Of a DNA stretch of 64,000 nucleotides, positions 1 to 11,650 are shown in pieces (position 1 is the first letter of the stretch; every line of letters begins with the position of its first letter). Source of the DNA: Deroplatys truncata (taxonomy: Eukaryota; Arthropoda; Insecta; Mantodea; Mantidae); contig CM060984.1 of the NCBI GenBank assembly GCA_030765065.1, positions 84,283,988 through 84,347,987 of the forward strand, in the 5' to 3' direction. A model generated the notes under the pieces. It worked only from the letters and a program-made list of their open reading frames with translations, had not been told where the DNA came from and made no database searches. The position numbers and the translations under genes are program-made.

Positions 1-1140
1 AGTGTAGATGCAGCCCTTGATGCACACTTTACAAACTGTAAAATATTGCTTTGTGTGGCAAATATTCCTAAGTAACTGGCAAAAGGTTTTCGACAGAGAA
101 GCAAATGACCTGGATCTAATGCATTAAAATCCATAAGCGCTAGTAGGATTCGAACTCAGCAAAATTCGGAGATACTAACAACCTCATCAGCAGGAATATC
201 ACAATGGATGTGACCTGTCGTATGGCAATTGACATGTAGGAAATAAGCAAACAGCCAGTAGCTTAAATGAAAGTAAACAATGGACAATGGAGAAGCGTGC
301 GGAATGCTGATGAGAGCTCTTTTGCAAAAGAACAGACAATTGCCTGGGAACAATCGAAACGCGAGGCATCAAAGACATTCTACGGCTGCGTACAATCAAG
401 TGCATGCCAGAAATCACACGTGGATTTGGTTCCAAATGTTTTGAAGTGCCGCTAGACTACGAAATCTTTACTTATTCAGGAATGTAGACAGGAGTGTTCA
501 CGGAATTAGCAAAATAACACCAGAAAGTATGCCAGTGATCTGAGAGAAAAAAAAATGGTGCATCCTTGGCTTACGAAACTCCCACAGTCACTCAGAAACG
601 TGAAGCGTTGTGAAATTAAAGATTTATGATAATGAAGAGGAATATAAAAAAAAACATCAGGAAGCGCAAGAAAAATAAAACCTTAGACAATTGCTGAAGA
701 AACAACCAAAATAATTGTAATATTCAGTTCTTAGAATATCAATATCATTCTTCATTGTTCATACACAGGTAAGTAAACGTGAAAAGGTTTTGTTTGCAGT
801 AACCTACTACTATGTCCAGTTAGTTTTAGAGCTATGCCTTCATTAATGCTTGAGTTATCATTGCGTATGACCACTCCATTTCAAGTTAATGAGGAGCATA
901 CAAAAGGATAGAATGTATTTAAATTAGCGAAATTATGAGACGGTGAAAGCACCTCACGAATGTAAAATCTTTTCTGTAAACATGCAATAAATAACGGTGG
1001 GCTTTGTCAGTTTGAACCTGCTCGTTTACGCAATTTAACCGATTTAGCTTACTTAGCTAGACTACAGTTTGTTTCAGTTTTATTTTCTCCAAGGGTAGGC
1101 AAGAGTAGGTAGAACCTAGCAGTAAAGACTGCATTATGGG
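1..1140. other. Unassigned AT-rich stretch
   Basis: I see no convincing gene or recognisable element. Open frames are short (up to about 78 codons), overlap on opposite strands and show no known motif. Confidence 0.5.
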
Positions 1141-1144
1141 ATCC

Positions 1145-1295
1145 CCGGCTTAAAAAAAATGCATTTTTAGAAAAACGTCTGTGAAATAACAAATTTGGTA
1201 TTTCATTTTACTACCTTCCAAGAACACAATAAGATTTTCAAGAAAATCCTCCACTGTAAATTACGCTTTACATGGGAAAATATCCCATACATAAT
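1145..1295 (+). repeat. Old fragment of the ACTTTCTC family
   Basis: The order of short matches fits the middle of the family: a GCATTTTTAGAAAA block, GTCTGTG, AATTTGGTATTT, a CCTTCCAAGAA block, TTTTCAAGAAAATCC and CTTTACATGG. The microsatellite is essentially gone and both ends are missing, so this is a strongly diverged internal piece. From 1300 to about 1860 nothing else is recognised. Confidence 0.5.
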
Positions 1296-2439
1296 TGTTT
1301 GGATTGAGAGGTCTTCAAAACATATATGTCCGTTAAATATGCAATTTTTGGTGGGATAAAATATATTCTTTACTACTACAAGTAGGGGGTAGAAACAGTA
1401 AATATTCCTATCACGCCAGGTCACTGTTTTCTATTAAGCTACATATAATCTTTGGGCTTGTGACGTCACACTGAAAAAGTGTGTATTAACTATTTAATAA
1501 TTCTAATTTCTTTCCAAGCATTTAGTAAACAGTTTGAAATCCCATCTGTTTAAAAAGATTCAGCTGCTGAGAGTGTCATACTCTGTCTACTGCTTACAAA
1601 GCGATGAATGGATTTGGAAATGCTTCGAGGTTTTCTTGTCCTGTCCAAGATTGCCAGGCAACCAGCAACACAGGATTTAGTTATTTCCTTCCCGTCATTT
1701 GGAGCTAGCGTCCCATCACTCTATAGTCTACAATGAACCTACGGCAATGCGATTTGTGTGAATTTATACTTAAAGAGAATTTGCAGCGTATTCGCTGATA
1801 ATGTTTGGTTTTTGCTACACAGTTCATTTGGTTCCTCAAATTGCAACCATCTAATTTTTATTGCTAACTATTCTGTCCTCATTTGGAGCTGATCAGTATA
1901 ATGCAAGTATTAAAAATATACCTCTTAAGGACATTATTGGGACAAATGGAGAACTAATTTTAAATCAGATTGGGAGAATTTTAAGATATTTTGTCAGTTT
2001 TAATATAATAAGAATAGAAAATATCCTTTTTTTAAACACAAAGAGATTCATCAATCTACATGGGCTGCAAGTGGATTAAGATCTATTATTTATTATTTTA
2101 TTGCTAATGAAAAACTAGCTAAATTATTTCGAGATGTAAGTGTTCTGTGAAGTTGTGATGCTGGCACAGATCACTTTCTTTTAAGAGGAAAGGTTGATCT
2201 TAAAACAACATGGTATAAACCAAATAGAACAAGGAAACAAATAAAACAAATGAGATGGAAAAGCAACCTTCTAAACGAGGCATCAGTAAGAGTACTATAT
2301 TAATCTAGAACAGAGCTGTATATGGAATAGAAACCTGTCAGCGAGCATATAGAAGAATGGACAAGTTTTAAGAAATAATAGAAAAAACCGCTTTTGAAAT
2401 GTTAGGCAAAAGAGAATTACGAAGGAAGAACAAAGGATT

Positions 2440-2485
2440 ATATATATACATATATATGTATATACATATATATAATATATATATA
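2440..2485. repeat. TA-rich microsatellite inside the LINE
   Basis: An imperfect TA/TATG tract interrupts the linker between the endonuclease and reverse transcriptase remains. It is probably a post-insertion expansion. Confidence 0.8.
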
Positions 2486-3931
2486 AGGGACAGCCTACAG
2501 AATAATGAAGCAATTGAATAAAAATGAAAAATATATAGCAAATTTACAAATATTAGATTGCAATATATGGCTCTAATATTGCAAAGATCTAAGGAATAAT
2601 TACGACCATGAAGAAATAGAACGAGAAGTACTTGAGAATACATTCAAAACTGAAAGAGATAACCTAGAATTATTAGAATTAGAACAAGCCCTAAATAATT
2701 AAAAAAATTAAAAAGCTCCAGGACCAGATAGAATAAATACAGAATTATTGAAATACTTACCCAAAGGAATGAAATATAGATTATTAAGTATTTTAAATCA
2801 ATGCTGGCAACAAAAGAAAATACCAGAAGAGTGGAAAATTTCATTAATTGTGCCCATATTTAAAAAAGGGGGAAAAACCAAGCCGGAAAACTACAGAGGA
2901 ATTAGTTTGTTAAATAGCGCTTACAAATTATGTGCTAAAAATTTAAATCAGAGGGTTGTAACATTATTGAAACAATACTCTTAGAAGAACAGACAGGGTT
3001 TAGGCTAGGAAGGTCATGCACCGATAATATATTTATAATTAAACAAATAATAGAAAAGAGGAGAGAGTTTGCCGCCCAACGTAAATAATATTTATATATC
3101 TTATAAAGGCATTTGACAGAGTAAAAATAGGAAAAATATGGGAGATAATGAGTAATAGAGGAATACCATATCTTATTGTGCAGATATTTAAATAAATATA
3201 TGTGTTCAAAGATATGTATTAAACAAAACAAAAAATGGGAATTTTAATACAGCAGATATTAATATCGGAGTAAGACAAGGATGTAGTACATCACCCACTT
3301 TATTTAATTTATATTTAGGCAATGCAATCCGTGAATGGAAATAGCGGCTAAATATCTTAAATATAACTTCGGATTATAGTAGCAAGCATTTTGTAATGAC
3401 ACACCTCTATGCTGATGACCAGGTAATCATTTCTAATAACGAAGATACGCTACAAAGAGCATTATATGAACTAATAAAACAGTTCTAATTATAAGTTATA
3501 TATATAAAAAAATAAAACTAGATCCATGGCTTTTCACGGAACCCATCCGTTGAGATGTAAACTTGTATTAGATAATAATATAATTCAACACGTAAAGACA
3601 TTTAAATTTTTAGGATCTTCAGCATCATATATTAAAGAAGCAGATATTGGAACTAAAATAGAAAGTTTATCAAAAATTTGCGGAACCATTAAAATAACTT
3701 TAAAAAATAAAGTGAGAAAAGATATAATGATGACGTTCTATAAAACCAAGGCAGTTGCAGTTGCTCTATATAGTAGCCAAACCTGAACAATGGCAAATAG
3801 AAATAAAAGCAGACTACGGGCAGCGGAAATGAGATTTTTAAGAACAGTATTAGGAGTCACTAAAATAGAATAAAGAATGATGGCATAAGAAAACAATTAA
3901 GGATCTATAGCCTAAATGAAGAAATAGAACA

Positions 3932-4728
3932 TGAGGCAGTATTTTATATCACAACACTGAATGCCAGAGTGATGGTAATGTAAATTAACATTATTGTATG
4001 ACAATGATTTTAGATGTTTGTTAGCCATAAGCATTGTTAGGAAATAAGTTTACACGGCCTCACTGAATCTGACAATAGAGTGGGTAACAATGAAGCGAGG
4101 GGGTGAGTTGTTTATCACTAAAAAGAGACAAACAAATGACGTCAGGGTAGCGTGAATTTCTTTAGAAATGGAGGGAATATCTTCCCTAGAGCATATGTGT
4201 TTGTAATTGTGATTGGCTGACAAAACAGACGCTAATGTTGGCGCGATTTGGTAACCAATAGTAGCTCTATTATAATGTTTAGGCATTTCGGGGTGAGGGA
4301 GTATAAATTCTTGAGCCAAAAGCAAATATCGCGCAGTTCTACAGAATCATTCACGAGGTACACATCACGCAGTTCTCAGCAATCTCTCGCGAGGGGCACA
4401 TCACGCAGTTCTACAGAATCATTCACGAGGTACACATCACGCAGTTCTCAGCAATCTCTCGCGAGGTACACATCACGCAGTTCTAAGAAATCTCTCGTCA
4501 GGTACACATCACGCAGTCTTAAAGAATCATTCGTGAGATACACATCACGCAGTTTTATCGAATCATTCGCGAGGTACACGTCGCGCAGTCTTGAAGAATC
4601 TATCGTGAAGTGCACATAATACAGTTTGGAAGTATCTCTCGTGTCGTAAAGTTAGTTACAAAATGTGAAGTACGCGACAACTATTACGACACTAAAACAA
4701 TAACAGGCGCCCAGTAAATAAAATAACA
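3932..4728 (+). mobile_element. Solo-LTR-like fossil inserted in the LINE
   Basis: This segment of about 797 bp interrupts the C-terminal part of the LINE reading between EEIE and a later RQKW. It begins TG (TGAGGCAGTA) and ends CA (AAAATAACA), as LTRs do. It is flanked by AGAACA on the left and CGAACA on the right, a likely 6-bp target duplication with one mismatch. A TATA-like motif (GTATAAATTC at about 4300) sits where an LTR promoter would be, just before a tandem repeat block. No internal retroelement genes are present. The LTR reading is inference. Another kind of insertion with a chance TG..CA boundary remains possible. Confidence 0.45.
4328..4640 (+). repeat. 36-bp minisatellite, about 8.5 units
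   Basis: Units of 36 bp begin CGCAGTTCT and end ACACATCA. They alternate between two main versions in the first four units and then diverge. The period is a multiple of three, so one frame stays open and reads as 12-residue Ser/Arg/Thr repeats (TSRSSTESFTRY-like). That open frame is best explained by the unit length rather than by a gene. The block lies directly downstream of the TATA-like motif of the solo-LTR-like segment. Confidence 0.9.
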
Positions 4729-4925
4729 CGAACAGATTACTGCGACAAACAGGACAGACAAAAGTGGCTAGAACACGTAGAGAGAAGGAATGAGGAACGC
4801 TATGCAAGGAAAATACTCTATTACATACCTAAAAGAAAACGAAATGTCGGAAGACCCAAGAAACGATGGATAAATCAATAAATTAAAATTTGGAACACCG
4901 ACAAGCCTTGGAAAAGTTTAATGCT

Positions 4926-4964
4926 TGGAGGAGGAGGAGGAGGAGGAGGAGGAGGAGGAGGAGG
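4926..4964 (+). repeat. (GGA)n tract at the LINE 3' end
   Basis: A pure GGA run of about 13 units follows the LINE C-terminus immediately. Many LINE families end in a short tandem repeat instead of poly(A), so I read this as the element's 3' tail. Confidence 0.8.
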
Positions 4965-5149
4965 AGAACTATCCTGTTGCCAGGATAAGTTATTTATTGT
5001 TACAGATAACCTCCTTTTTGGGTGATGTGTTTTTTCCATTTACTTACCATCTATTATTACATGCCTGAAAGTCGATTTTCTCCATTTCTTGCAACGTACC
5101 TAAACCAGTCACCTCTTTTTACTATTTTTGAAGCCATTAGATGCGACTC

Positions 5150-5640
5150 ATAACAGACATAAGCTTTCAATATTTTTACTATTATAGACTGTAATATAGT
5201 CATTTTGTTATACTTTTGCCATTTGAGCCTCTCCTCTTTCATTACTTATGCTTTTATTCCTTAATATGCATTTATTTCGCACATATTGATTTTCACATTA
5301 GCATACCAGGAAAAACTAGCTGAATGAACTACTTTTTCTTCATTTCATTCTCATCTAACCACCTTTAAATTTACCATATGCTTGAGTATATCGGCCTAAT
5401 TTAGATGTATAAGGAACCAAAGAAAGAAACTAACTGTTCCACCATGATAGCAACTTTTTAATATTTTTCCAATATCAGTCGAAAGTAATCGATGGCAATG
5501 AACTTTCGTGCCTCGACTTCAATCGATCTGGTGTTTATTGAGAACAAAGTTGTTAATGGAAGAGACATTTTTTGCAGCATTTTCAAGGTTGGTGGCCAGT
5601 CATTTTGATATTTAGCCAGTTGTTCATAATAAAATAAAAA
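5150..5640 (+). repeat. Dispersed repeat Z, copy 1
   Basis: This stretch is homologous, in inverted orientation, to 32510-33060. Shared blocks include GATTTTCACATTAGCATACC, CCATGATAGC, a TTTCGTG...TCGAC block and GCCAG.CATTTTGATA. On the minus strand both copies read a similar broken frame (AIDYYR-like, then a Tyr-His-Gly-Gly stretch), so it may derive from a coding element that I do not recognise. Confidence 0.65.
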
Positions 5641-5677
5641 TTAATTTAATTATCATCGATCTCCGAAAAATTATATG

Positions 5678-5716
<39 letters not shown>

Positions 5717-7565
5717 CTGCATTTTATGTCCATAACAGAATTTAATTTTCAAACTTTTCCTCGATTCTATTATAAGCCACTTACCACCTTTATTTCGAGT
5801 GTATCACTACAATATTTAAAACAACAGGCTTTTGTTTACGTTGAAAAGTCCGAAGAGGTTTTCTGCCTTGATTTTGGCCAAATGTTTTAAAAGTGAAACA
5901 GATACCAAAGCTATAACACTCAAAATTTTGTTTCCACAAACTAGTGTGCTCACAGTGCAATACGTTTTAATGGGCTACCATTTCCCTTTGGATGCCTAGT
6001 ATAAAGTATGAATTTATGATGTGTTTGGTTCTGAAAGAATTTATATTAACATCCATGGCACGACTGTTTAACATTGTTATTACTGATATTAGCTGTTATT
6101 GCAGTATGTACCCAGTGATTCTTTCGCAGTAATATAGCAGAGGTACAGTATTCAATTCGAGTATGCTGTAAATATACTGAATGACTAATTTCTGAGGTAA
6201 TTACAATAGACTTTTTCGACAGTTGGGTACGGAATGTTACAATCTTGCCGATAATGAGAAAGCTGCGGAAAAACTGGTTTGCTTTAAACATGTCTTCTTT
6301 TGCGTTTTTCTCCACCATGCAGTTTTTAAACGCATAAGCTGTTCTTTGCGTATCAGATTTGGCTCAATTTTAATGAAAAAAAGTTATCCTTGTTTTGTTT
6401 TTCATAAGCCTGTTCGTAACACTATTTTTTTGTAATGTTATTGGTTCGGACAAAAATATTTTAGTCATTGAAAATTTACGATATTTTATTTAAAAAATGT
6501 GAAGGAAATAATACTTTATATCTTAATACGTAAATATACGATTTAAAACTGATCCTATACTTTTAAGCTTAAAAAAAAAAACGTTATTATTGCTCTATTT
6601 CAAATTTTAAGAAGTCTTCAAATTTCTATTAATATTTTGTATTAAAGTTTTATAACATGATTAATATCTTAGAAAGTTATTAAATAAACTGCAATTTTAC
6701 ACATGAGTTATGTTAATCATAATAAACATGTCTGCAAATGTTAAACTAAATAACTTTTATTCCACTCCTTGAGAGGCTTAAGCTCATTTAACAAAAAGCA
6801 AAGAAATCGAGCCATTTAGAGTGCATGCAATGCTAGAACTGAAGAAATCAAACTTTGAAACGATCTTGCTGTTGTTTCCGGATTCTTGCATTCTCGCACT
6901 GTGACAACACAATTCTCCCACACTTCTTGGTTCAGAAGTGACTGCTCCTGTGTATGGTTTTTAAATAGCAATTATTATCAGTGTCTAAAAATTAAAATGT
7001 TTTTATGCGTCACTCTGTATAGGACTAAAAGCATCATCATTAGAAAATTTCGGTTTGCATTTGTAAAATTCTATTAAGATGCACGGAACCAATTTCCCAT
7101 TGTTACAACTACAACTCTTTCCTCTTTAATATATGTGCATGTATTCTTTCTAACGTCTGTCCTCTGGAATGACTATTAGCTGGAACGGCGTTATCTGTGC
7201 GATCCAATTACTGACCATTCTCAACTACATTTCACTTCCGGTACCAGAAGGGTGAATCTTCCCCAACTCATCCGCCAAAGGAAGTGAGCAAGAAAATATG
7301 TACAAGCGCTAGACGCCATGGCGAGAATTAATCCAATATGTGCTTTTTAAAGAGTAGACAAGCAATAAACTCTGGGAAGATAAATTACTTTTTATACCTA
7401 CTACATGCATCATGAAGTAGGCAATAGTTTTTACGCAACTGTGTAGGAAAGTGAGTATTTCAGGACGAGTAAGATGAGACCGAAATACCGAAAGGAGTCA
7501 TGAAAAAAATAAAACTTTCATGCAGATACGTACAATATTTTCTTTCGTGCTATGTCGAAATACTT
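5641..7565. other. Unassigned AT-rich stretch with a (TA)n tract
   Basis: A (TA)n microsatellite lies at about 5678-5714. The longest open frames, 90 codons on the minus strand at 6046-6318 and 70 codons on the plus strand overlapping it, show no motif I recognise. No element ends were found. Confidence 0.5.
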
Positions 7566-7569
7566 TATA

Positions 7570-8671
7570 CAGAATGTTCGTAAATTCTCCTTATAAACTT
7601 TTAGGGCTTGTTGAGGGGAATGAATAGATAATGTCCGGAAACCTACCGTTTCCATGCTACAACCATGCGAAAACAGGGTTTCGAAGTGACCACGTTTACT
7701 TAAGTACTTTAGTTATGCAGTTCTACTTTTCTTGCAATTCAACTCGTTAGGTAATACTATTAAAGAAATACACAGGAAACTTAATCAATTTTCGCAAACA
7801 CTTTTGTTTATAGTTAAACTTAAATACTTTTTTTTCTTTCTTTCTTCCTCACAGGAAGGTTACCTTCTGGTTCACTACAAACCATTAGGAAATAATATCT
7901 AAGAAAGCAAATTTAATCATGCCTTTACAAATATTTTCGTTTACAGTTAAACTGAACAATCTGTATTTGTCTTCATCACAGGCTCTTTGGCACTCTAAAA
8001 AGATTAAATTGAGTTTTATTTATGGACGCTCTTTAACTTCCGTGGTCCTTAGTGTCCCATTCTTTATTGGGCGTGAAAGATGTAATTTTGCTCAGAGACC
8101 TCTTTATCAGGCTTGAGGTTCTTTTACGTGCCGTAAATCTACGACACGGAACCACCGGCTTTACTTTCCTTCCGAAGGAAGCCATGCTAAGGATTTTTAC
8201 GCCCGAAAAAATCCATCGTCCTCCGCCGGATTTGAACCCGCGACCTAGGGACCTAAAGGCCAGCATGGTAATCACTACACCACGGAGGACGACTGTTTGG
8301 CACTCTGATCCGCTATAACTCCGGTTCAATGTGTTGTTGCGAATAGTGTTCTGGTAAAGTCTCTCCATCACTCCTGGTAACTCTGCAATTTGTTGTGCAA
8401 GGAACACAATTTATGCCAAAATTTCTTTCTCTGATTCTATAGGGTTCAAACCAGGGCAGAGAGGTAGGTTAGAGGTCAAATGACATCACCTGATCGTCTG
8501 ACGTAAACCCCGCTCGTCGTGACTAGCCGGTTGCATACCAGGCAAACCGACATGAAATTGTTATAGCACAGAGGTGGTACATTTCCGGACATGGGTTCCT
8601 GTTCAAAATATGATCTATTCAGTCCCCTCCACAAGTCCTAAAAGTTTTTAAGGGGAATTTCCGAACATTCT
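7570..8671. mobile_element. Non-autonomous TIR transposon, Tc1/mariner type
   Basis: The ends are long inverted repeats of about 65 bp. The left end reads CAGAATGTTCGTAAATTC and continues through ACTTTTAGGGCTTGT; the right end, reverse complemented, reads CAGAATGTTCGGAAATTC and ACTTTTAGGACTTGT. Both sides abut TA dinucleotides, as expected for the Tc1/mariner superfamily. No transposase is visible inside. The interior holds an imperfect tandem duplication (about 7778-7860 and 7911-7985, each ending in a pyrimidine tract plus CACAGG) and a SINE on the minus strand at 7997-8295. Confidence 0.7.
7997..8295 (-). mobile_element. tRNA-derived SINE family 1, full length
   Basis: On the minus strand it begins GTCGTCCTCCGTGG. 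It carries a tRNA-like pol III promoter (box A around TGTAGTGATT, box B GCGGGTTCAAATCC), followed by a conserved body (GGCTTCCTTCGGAAGG, CGTGTCGTAGATTTACGG, CACGTAAAAGAACC) and an AATAAAACTCAATTT tail. It is flanked by an exact 11-bp target duplication, TTTGGCACTCT, at 7986-7996 and 8296-8306. The length of 299 bp matches copy 15816-16110. It lies inside the TIR element 7570-8671. Confidence 0.92.
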
Positions 8672-8869
8672 GTATATTTGTTAAATATTGTACTGCATAT
8701 TATGTTGGACATGGACGCAGTCATATGTTTCAGTGCTCATTGCTGGGCCAACAGTTATAACTATTGTTGGAGTCCGGAAAATAACTAAATGGAAACGTGC
8801 AATTTGATGTACTGATTTAGAGACGGAAATACATGAAATTCCAGATAGTATGAAACAAAATAAGGTATT

Positions 8870-9145
8870 AGCGAGCGAATTCGCTGTTTCCAGACGAGGT
8901 ATAAGCCCTGCGTGGATACGGAATGAGTCCACTAAATCTTTTGCGTATGCGTACGTGATGCATAGAATAATGTTTAATAAAAGCTCTCTAAATTATACGA
9001 TCATTTAAAGTTAGTTTATAATATGTATGATTTAAACAAATGACTGTTTCTCGAAATTTGTTCTTTACATTTGCTACTCTATGTTGTAGAGTAATAAGTT
9101 AGTATCAAAAGAAAACAAAGATTAAATAAAAGGGTTAATTACAAC
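8870..9145 (+). repeat. Dispersed repeat X, copy 1
   Basis: This stretch is homologous in inverted orientation to 16520-16790. Shared blocks include CTGTTTCC.GACGAGG, GAGTCCACTAAA, CTCTAAATTAT, a TACTCTA.GT.TTGTAG block and AGTAAATAAAAG-like sequence. Family is unknown. Confidence 0.6.
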
Positions 9146-9174
9146 TAAAAATGTCACGTTTTCATTAAAAAGTA

Positions 9175-10974
9175 TTACTTTCTCTACTACGTATAGTAAG
9201 TAGGGGAAGTATTGTATTCCACCCAAAAATTCGATACCGAGATTTCACAGGAAATACATGTTTTGAGACCCCCTGAATCCAAAAAAAGCATTTTTGGAAA
9301 TATGTCCATGTGTGTGTCTGTGTGTCTGTGAACAGCATAACTCAGAAATGAACAGTCGGATAAACACCAAACTTGGTATTTAGGTTCAGTATCTTCCAGA
9401 GATGCGACTCGAAGGTTTTCATGGAAATCACCCCACCCCAGATTACCCTTTACATGGAACATTTTTCGAAAATTTTAATTTTCTCAAAAATGGCTCTAAT
9501 GATTTTGATTAAAATATCATATGTTTAAGATATTTTTATGACAAATAAAATGTATATTTTGAATTTTCTGGGAATGTCTCCAAAAGTATTCTTCATTGTG
9601 AACGACTTTTGCGTAACTGGTAAACCATAAGAGATAGACAAAATTTTATTACACAAAAAATGTAGATCGCGTTAAAATATACAATTTATGTCATGTACAT
9701 TTTTTTAGTTGAGTGAACCATTTTCGAGATATTGCTTGTTATTCCCTTAAATTTTTCAATACTTTTTTACTTTCTCTACTACGTACAGTAAGTAGGGGAA
9801 GTATTGCATTCCACCCAAAAATTCGATACCGAGATTTCACCGGAAATACATGTTTTGAGACCTCCTGAATCCAAAAAAAGCATTTTTGGAAACATGTCCG
9901 TGTGTGTGTCTGTGTGTGTGTGTGTCTGTGTGTGTGTGTGTCTGTGTGTCTGTGTGTGTGTGAACAGCATAACTCAAAAACGAACAGTCGGATAAACACC
10001 AAACTTGGTATTTAGGTTCAGTATCTTCCAGAGATGCGACACGAAGGTTTTCAAGAAAATCCCCCCACCCCAGACTACCCTTTACATGGAACATTTTTCG
10101 AAAATTTTAATTTTCTCAAAAATGGCTCTAACGATTTTGATGAAAATATCATATGTTTAAGATAATATCATGAGAAATGAAATGTATATCTCGAATTTTC
10201 TGGGAATGTCTCCAAAAGTATTCTTCATTCTGAACGACTTTTGCATAACTGGTAAACTATAAGAGATAGACAAAATTTTACTACACAAAAAATATAGATC
10301 GCGTTAAAATACACAACTTATGTCATATACATTTCTTTTGTTGAGTGAACCGTTTTCGAGATATTGCTTGTTATTTCCTTAAATTTTGCAATACTTATAC
10401 TTTTTCTCAAATTCGTTATTCATTTTTTTATGTCCTGGACATGCAAAGAGAATGGAATGCGCCACATAGCAACCAGCGTTAAAATATTTGACTATCGCTT
10501 AAAAGCTACCATATTCCCCTTGCATCTACAAGAAAATTACCAATAAGATTGACATTTCGATATCTCGATTAACATGAATCATATGGAGAATAGGCGTTTG
10601 TAAAATTAGATTGTACAAGAGTAGAGAAAGTCATGTGAGTGTAACACATCAGATTTTTTTTCTCAAATGGGAATTCGTTATTCATTTCTTTGTCTTGGAT
10701 ATGCAAAGAGTATTAATCTGTGGCAAAGGGAATGGTGCTGCACCTAGCAACCAGCTATTAAGAGATATGTATGTGCTTAAAGGCTACTGTATTTCTATAT
10801 TGCCCTTGTAAATATATATTCCCCTTACATCTACAAGAAACTTAGCAATAAGATAGAGTCTGCAAATGTTTATATCTCAATTAACATGAAGTAGATGGAG
10901 AATAAGCGTTTGTAAAAATAGTTTGTACAAGGGTGAAGGAAGTCATGTGAGTGTAACACATCAGATATTTTTTT
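9175..10974 (+). mobile_element. ACTTTCTC-family element, L type, split by a nested copy
   Basis: The element starts at ACTTTCTCTACTACG after a short T run and is interrupted at 9768-10660 by another copy. It resumes at 10661 (TCTCAAATGGGAATTC) and ends at CATCAGAT plus a T tract. The joined parts total about 907 bp. It carries the L-type tail (TCTTGGATATGCAAAGAG, AGCTATTAAGAGATATG). The internal microsatellite is short. It is non-coding. Confidence 0.88.
9768..10660 (+). mobile_element. ACTTTCTC-family element, S type, nested in the L copy
   Basis: A complete copy of about 893 bp with the S-type tail (TCCTGGACATGCAAAGAG, AATATTTGACTATCGC). It has a longer (TG)n/TCTG microsatellite at about 9900-9962. 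The L copy continues without loss on both sides, in a T run. No target duplication is seen beyond the Ts. Confidence 0.92.
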
Positions 10975-11416
10975 CCTATTTATAGGAAACATAGGAATAT
11001 GAATTTCGTTTGCAAGCAACGATACGCACGAAGCCCTTTATTTATCAAAAGTTAGTTTTGTAAAAATACGAGTGAGGGAATTTCAATCCGAGCCAGAAGC
11101 ACTGGTTTGCAACGGCGCTGTGTTGATTGCTATGCCTCTAAGATTGCTATAACGACAAAGTCTAATAAGCACCTGTTTTGGAGAGCGTTTACTAAAACTG
11201 ATTTATTAATCTTGCACCTTACTTATCGCAACTATGTCAAAAAACATAATTTTACAGCCTAAAAATCTATAATTGAATGATCATAGAAACCATAAAGTAT
11301 CCAAGTATGCTAAGGAACTACAATTAATTCCAATTGACAATTATTTGGCAGGCTTCCAGCGTTGCTTTTAGATAAACATGGATTATTATTTACTTGGGTT
11401 GTGGATTTTAGGTCCC
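10975..11416. other. Unassigned stretch with a weak tRNA-like segment
   Basis: At about 11085-11155 the minus strand shows a weak box A/box B pair (box B GGCTCGGATTGAAATTC) that may be an old SINE head. Nothing else is recognised. Confidence 0.3.
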
Positions 11417-11650
11417 GGATATAACACCGGTGTCCACTCAGCATCGTGAGGTAAGCGAGGAGCTGCGATAGGCAGCGGTCCTGGCTTCATAGCCAAATTT
11501 TAGGCTAGGGGATGCGTGATGCTGGCCACATCACATCCCCGTATCGGTTGGATCATCGCCCACCTCTGCTTTGCGCACGTGGGCGTGAGGCCGGCATCAA
11601 GCTGACAGACCCACGTCCTTCGCCACTGTAGCGCCGGAGGATTTATTTAT
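11417..11650 (+). mobile_element. SINE-like repeat family 3, copy 1
   Basis: This GC-richer segment contains GGGGATGCGTGATG, GGCCACATCAC, GTATCGGTTG, ATCGCCCACCTCTGC and GTGGGCGTGAGGCC, and ends GGAGGATTTATTTATTTAT. The same blocks occur in reverse at 31835-32001. The ATTT-repeat tail and compact size suggest a SINE. No clear pol III boxes were found. Confidence 0.65.

Larger units (their letters stand above)
1870..4965 (+). mobile_element. Non-LTR retrotransposon (LINE), 5'-truncated and decayed
   Basis: Remains of a LINE polyprotein run left to right, interrupted by a separate insertion at 3932-4728. At 1885-2140 the frames read like the end of an APE-type endonuclease (a GDFNA-like start, then IPLKDIIGTNGE and a Thr-Trp-Ala-Ala/Ile-Ile-Asp-Tyr-like stretch). 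At 2150-2170 there is the DHFLL that normally closes that domain. The reverse transcriptase follows: FKKGGKTKPENYRGISLLN near 2855-2925, TGFRLGRSCTDNI near 2993, the AFDRV block near 3110, VRQGCSTSP near 3270 and the active-site box YADDQVI at about 3410. The C-terminal region (FKFLGSS, AAEMRFLRTVLGV) follows, and after the insertion WLEHVERR and RKRNVGRPKKRWI. Several stops and frame changes make it non-functional. The 5' part of the endonuclease is absent. Clade is not assigned. Confidence 0.85.

Noticed and set aside
2295-2844. Hydrophobic minus-strand frames as membrane proteins.
   Set aside because: They are the antisense of an A-rich LINE coding strand and a TA microsatellite.
4248-4619. 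123-codon Ser/Arg repeat protein.
   Set aside because: It is produced by a 36-bp minisatellite whose unit length is a multiple of three. There is no flanking coding evidence.
4328-4640. CRISPR-like array of 36-bp repeats.
   Set aside because: The units are directly adjacent with no spacers, and the context is eukaryotic.
9804-9995. Val/Cys-repeat membrane protein (VCVCVCV).
   Set aside because: It is a translation of the TG microsatellite.
9187-10094. Minus-strand frames MFHVKGNLGWGDFLENL and similar, recurring in most ACTTTCTC copies, as a conserved protein family.
   Set aside because: The frame crosses the variable CA microsatellite, and the sequence after it is read in different frames in different copies. 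Changes appear evenly spread. Recurrence follows from copying of the element.
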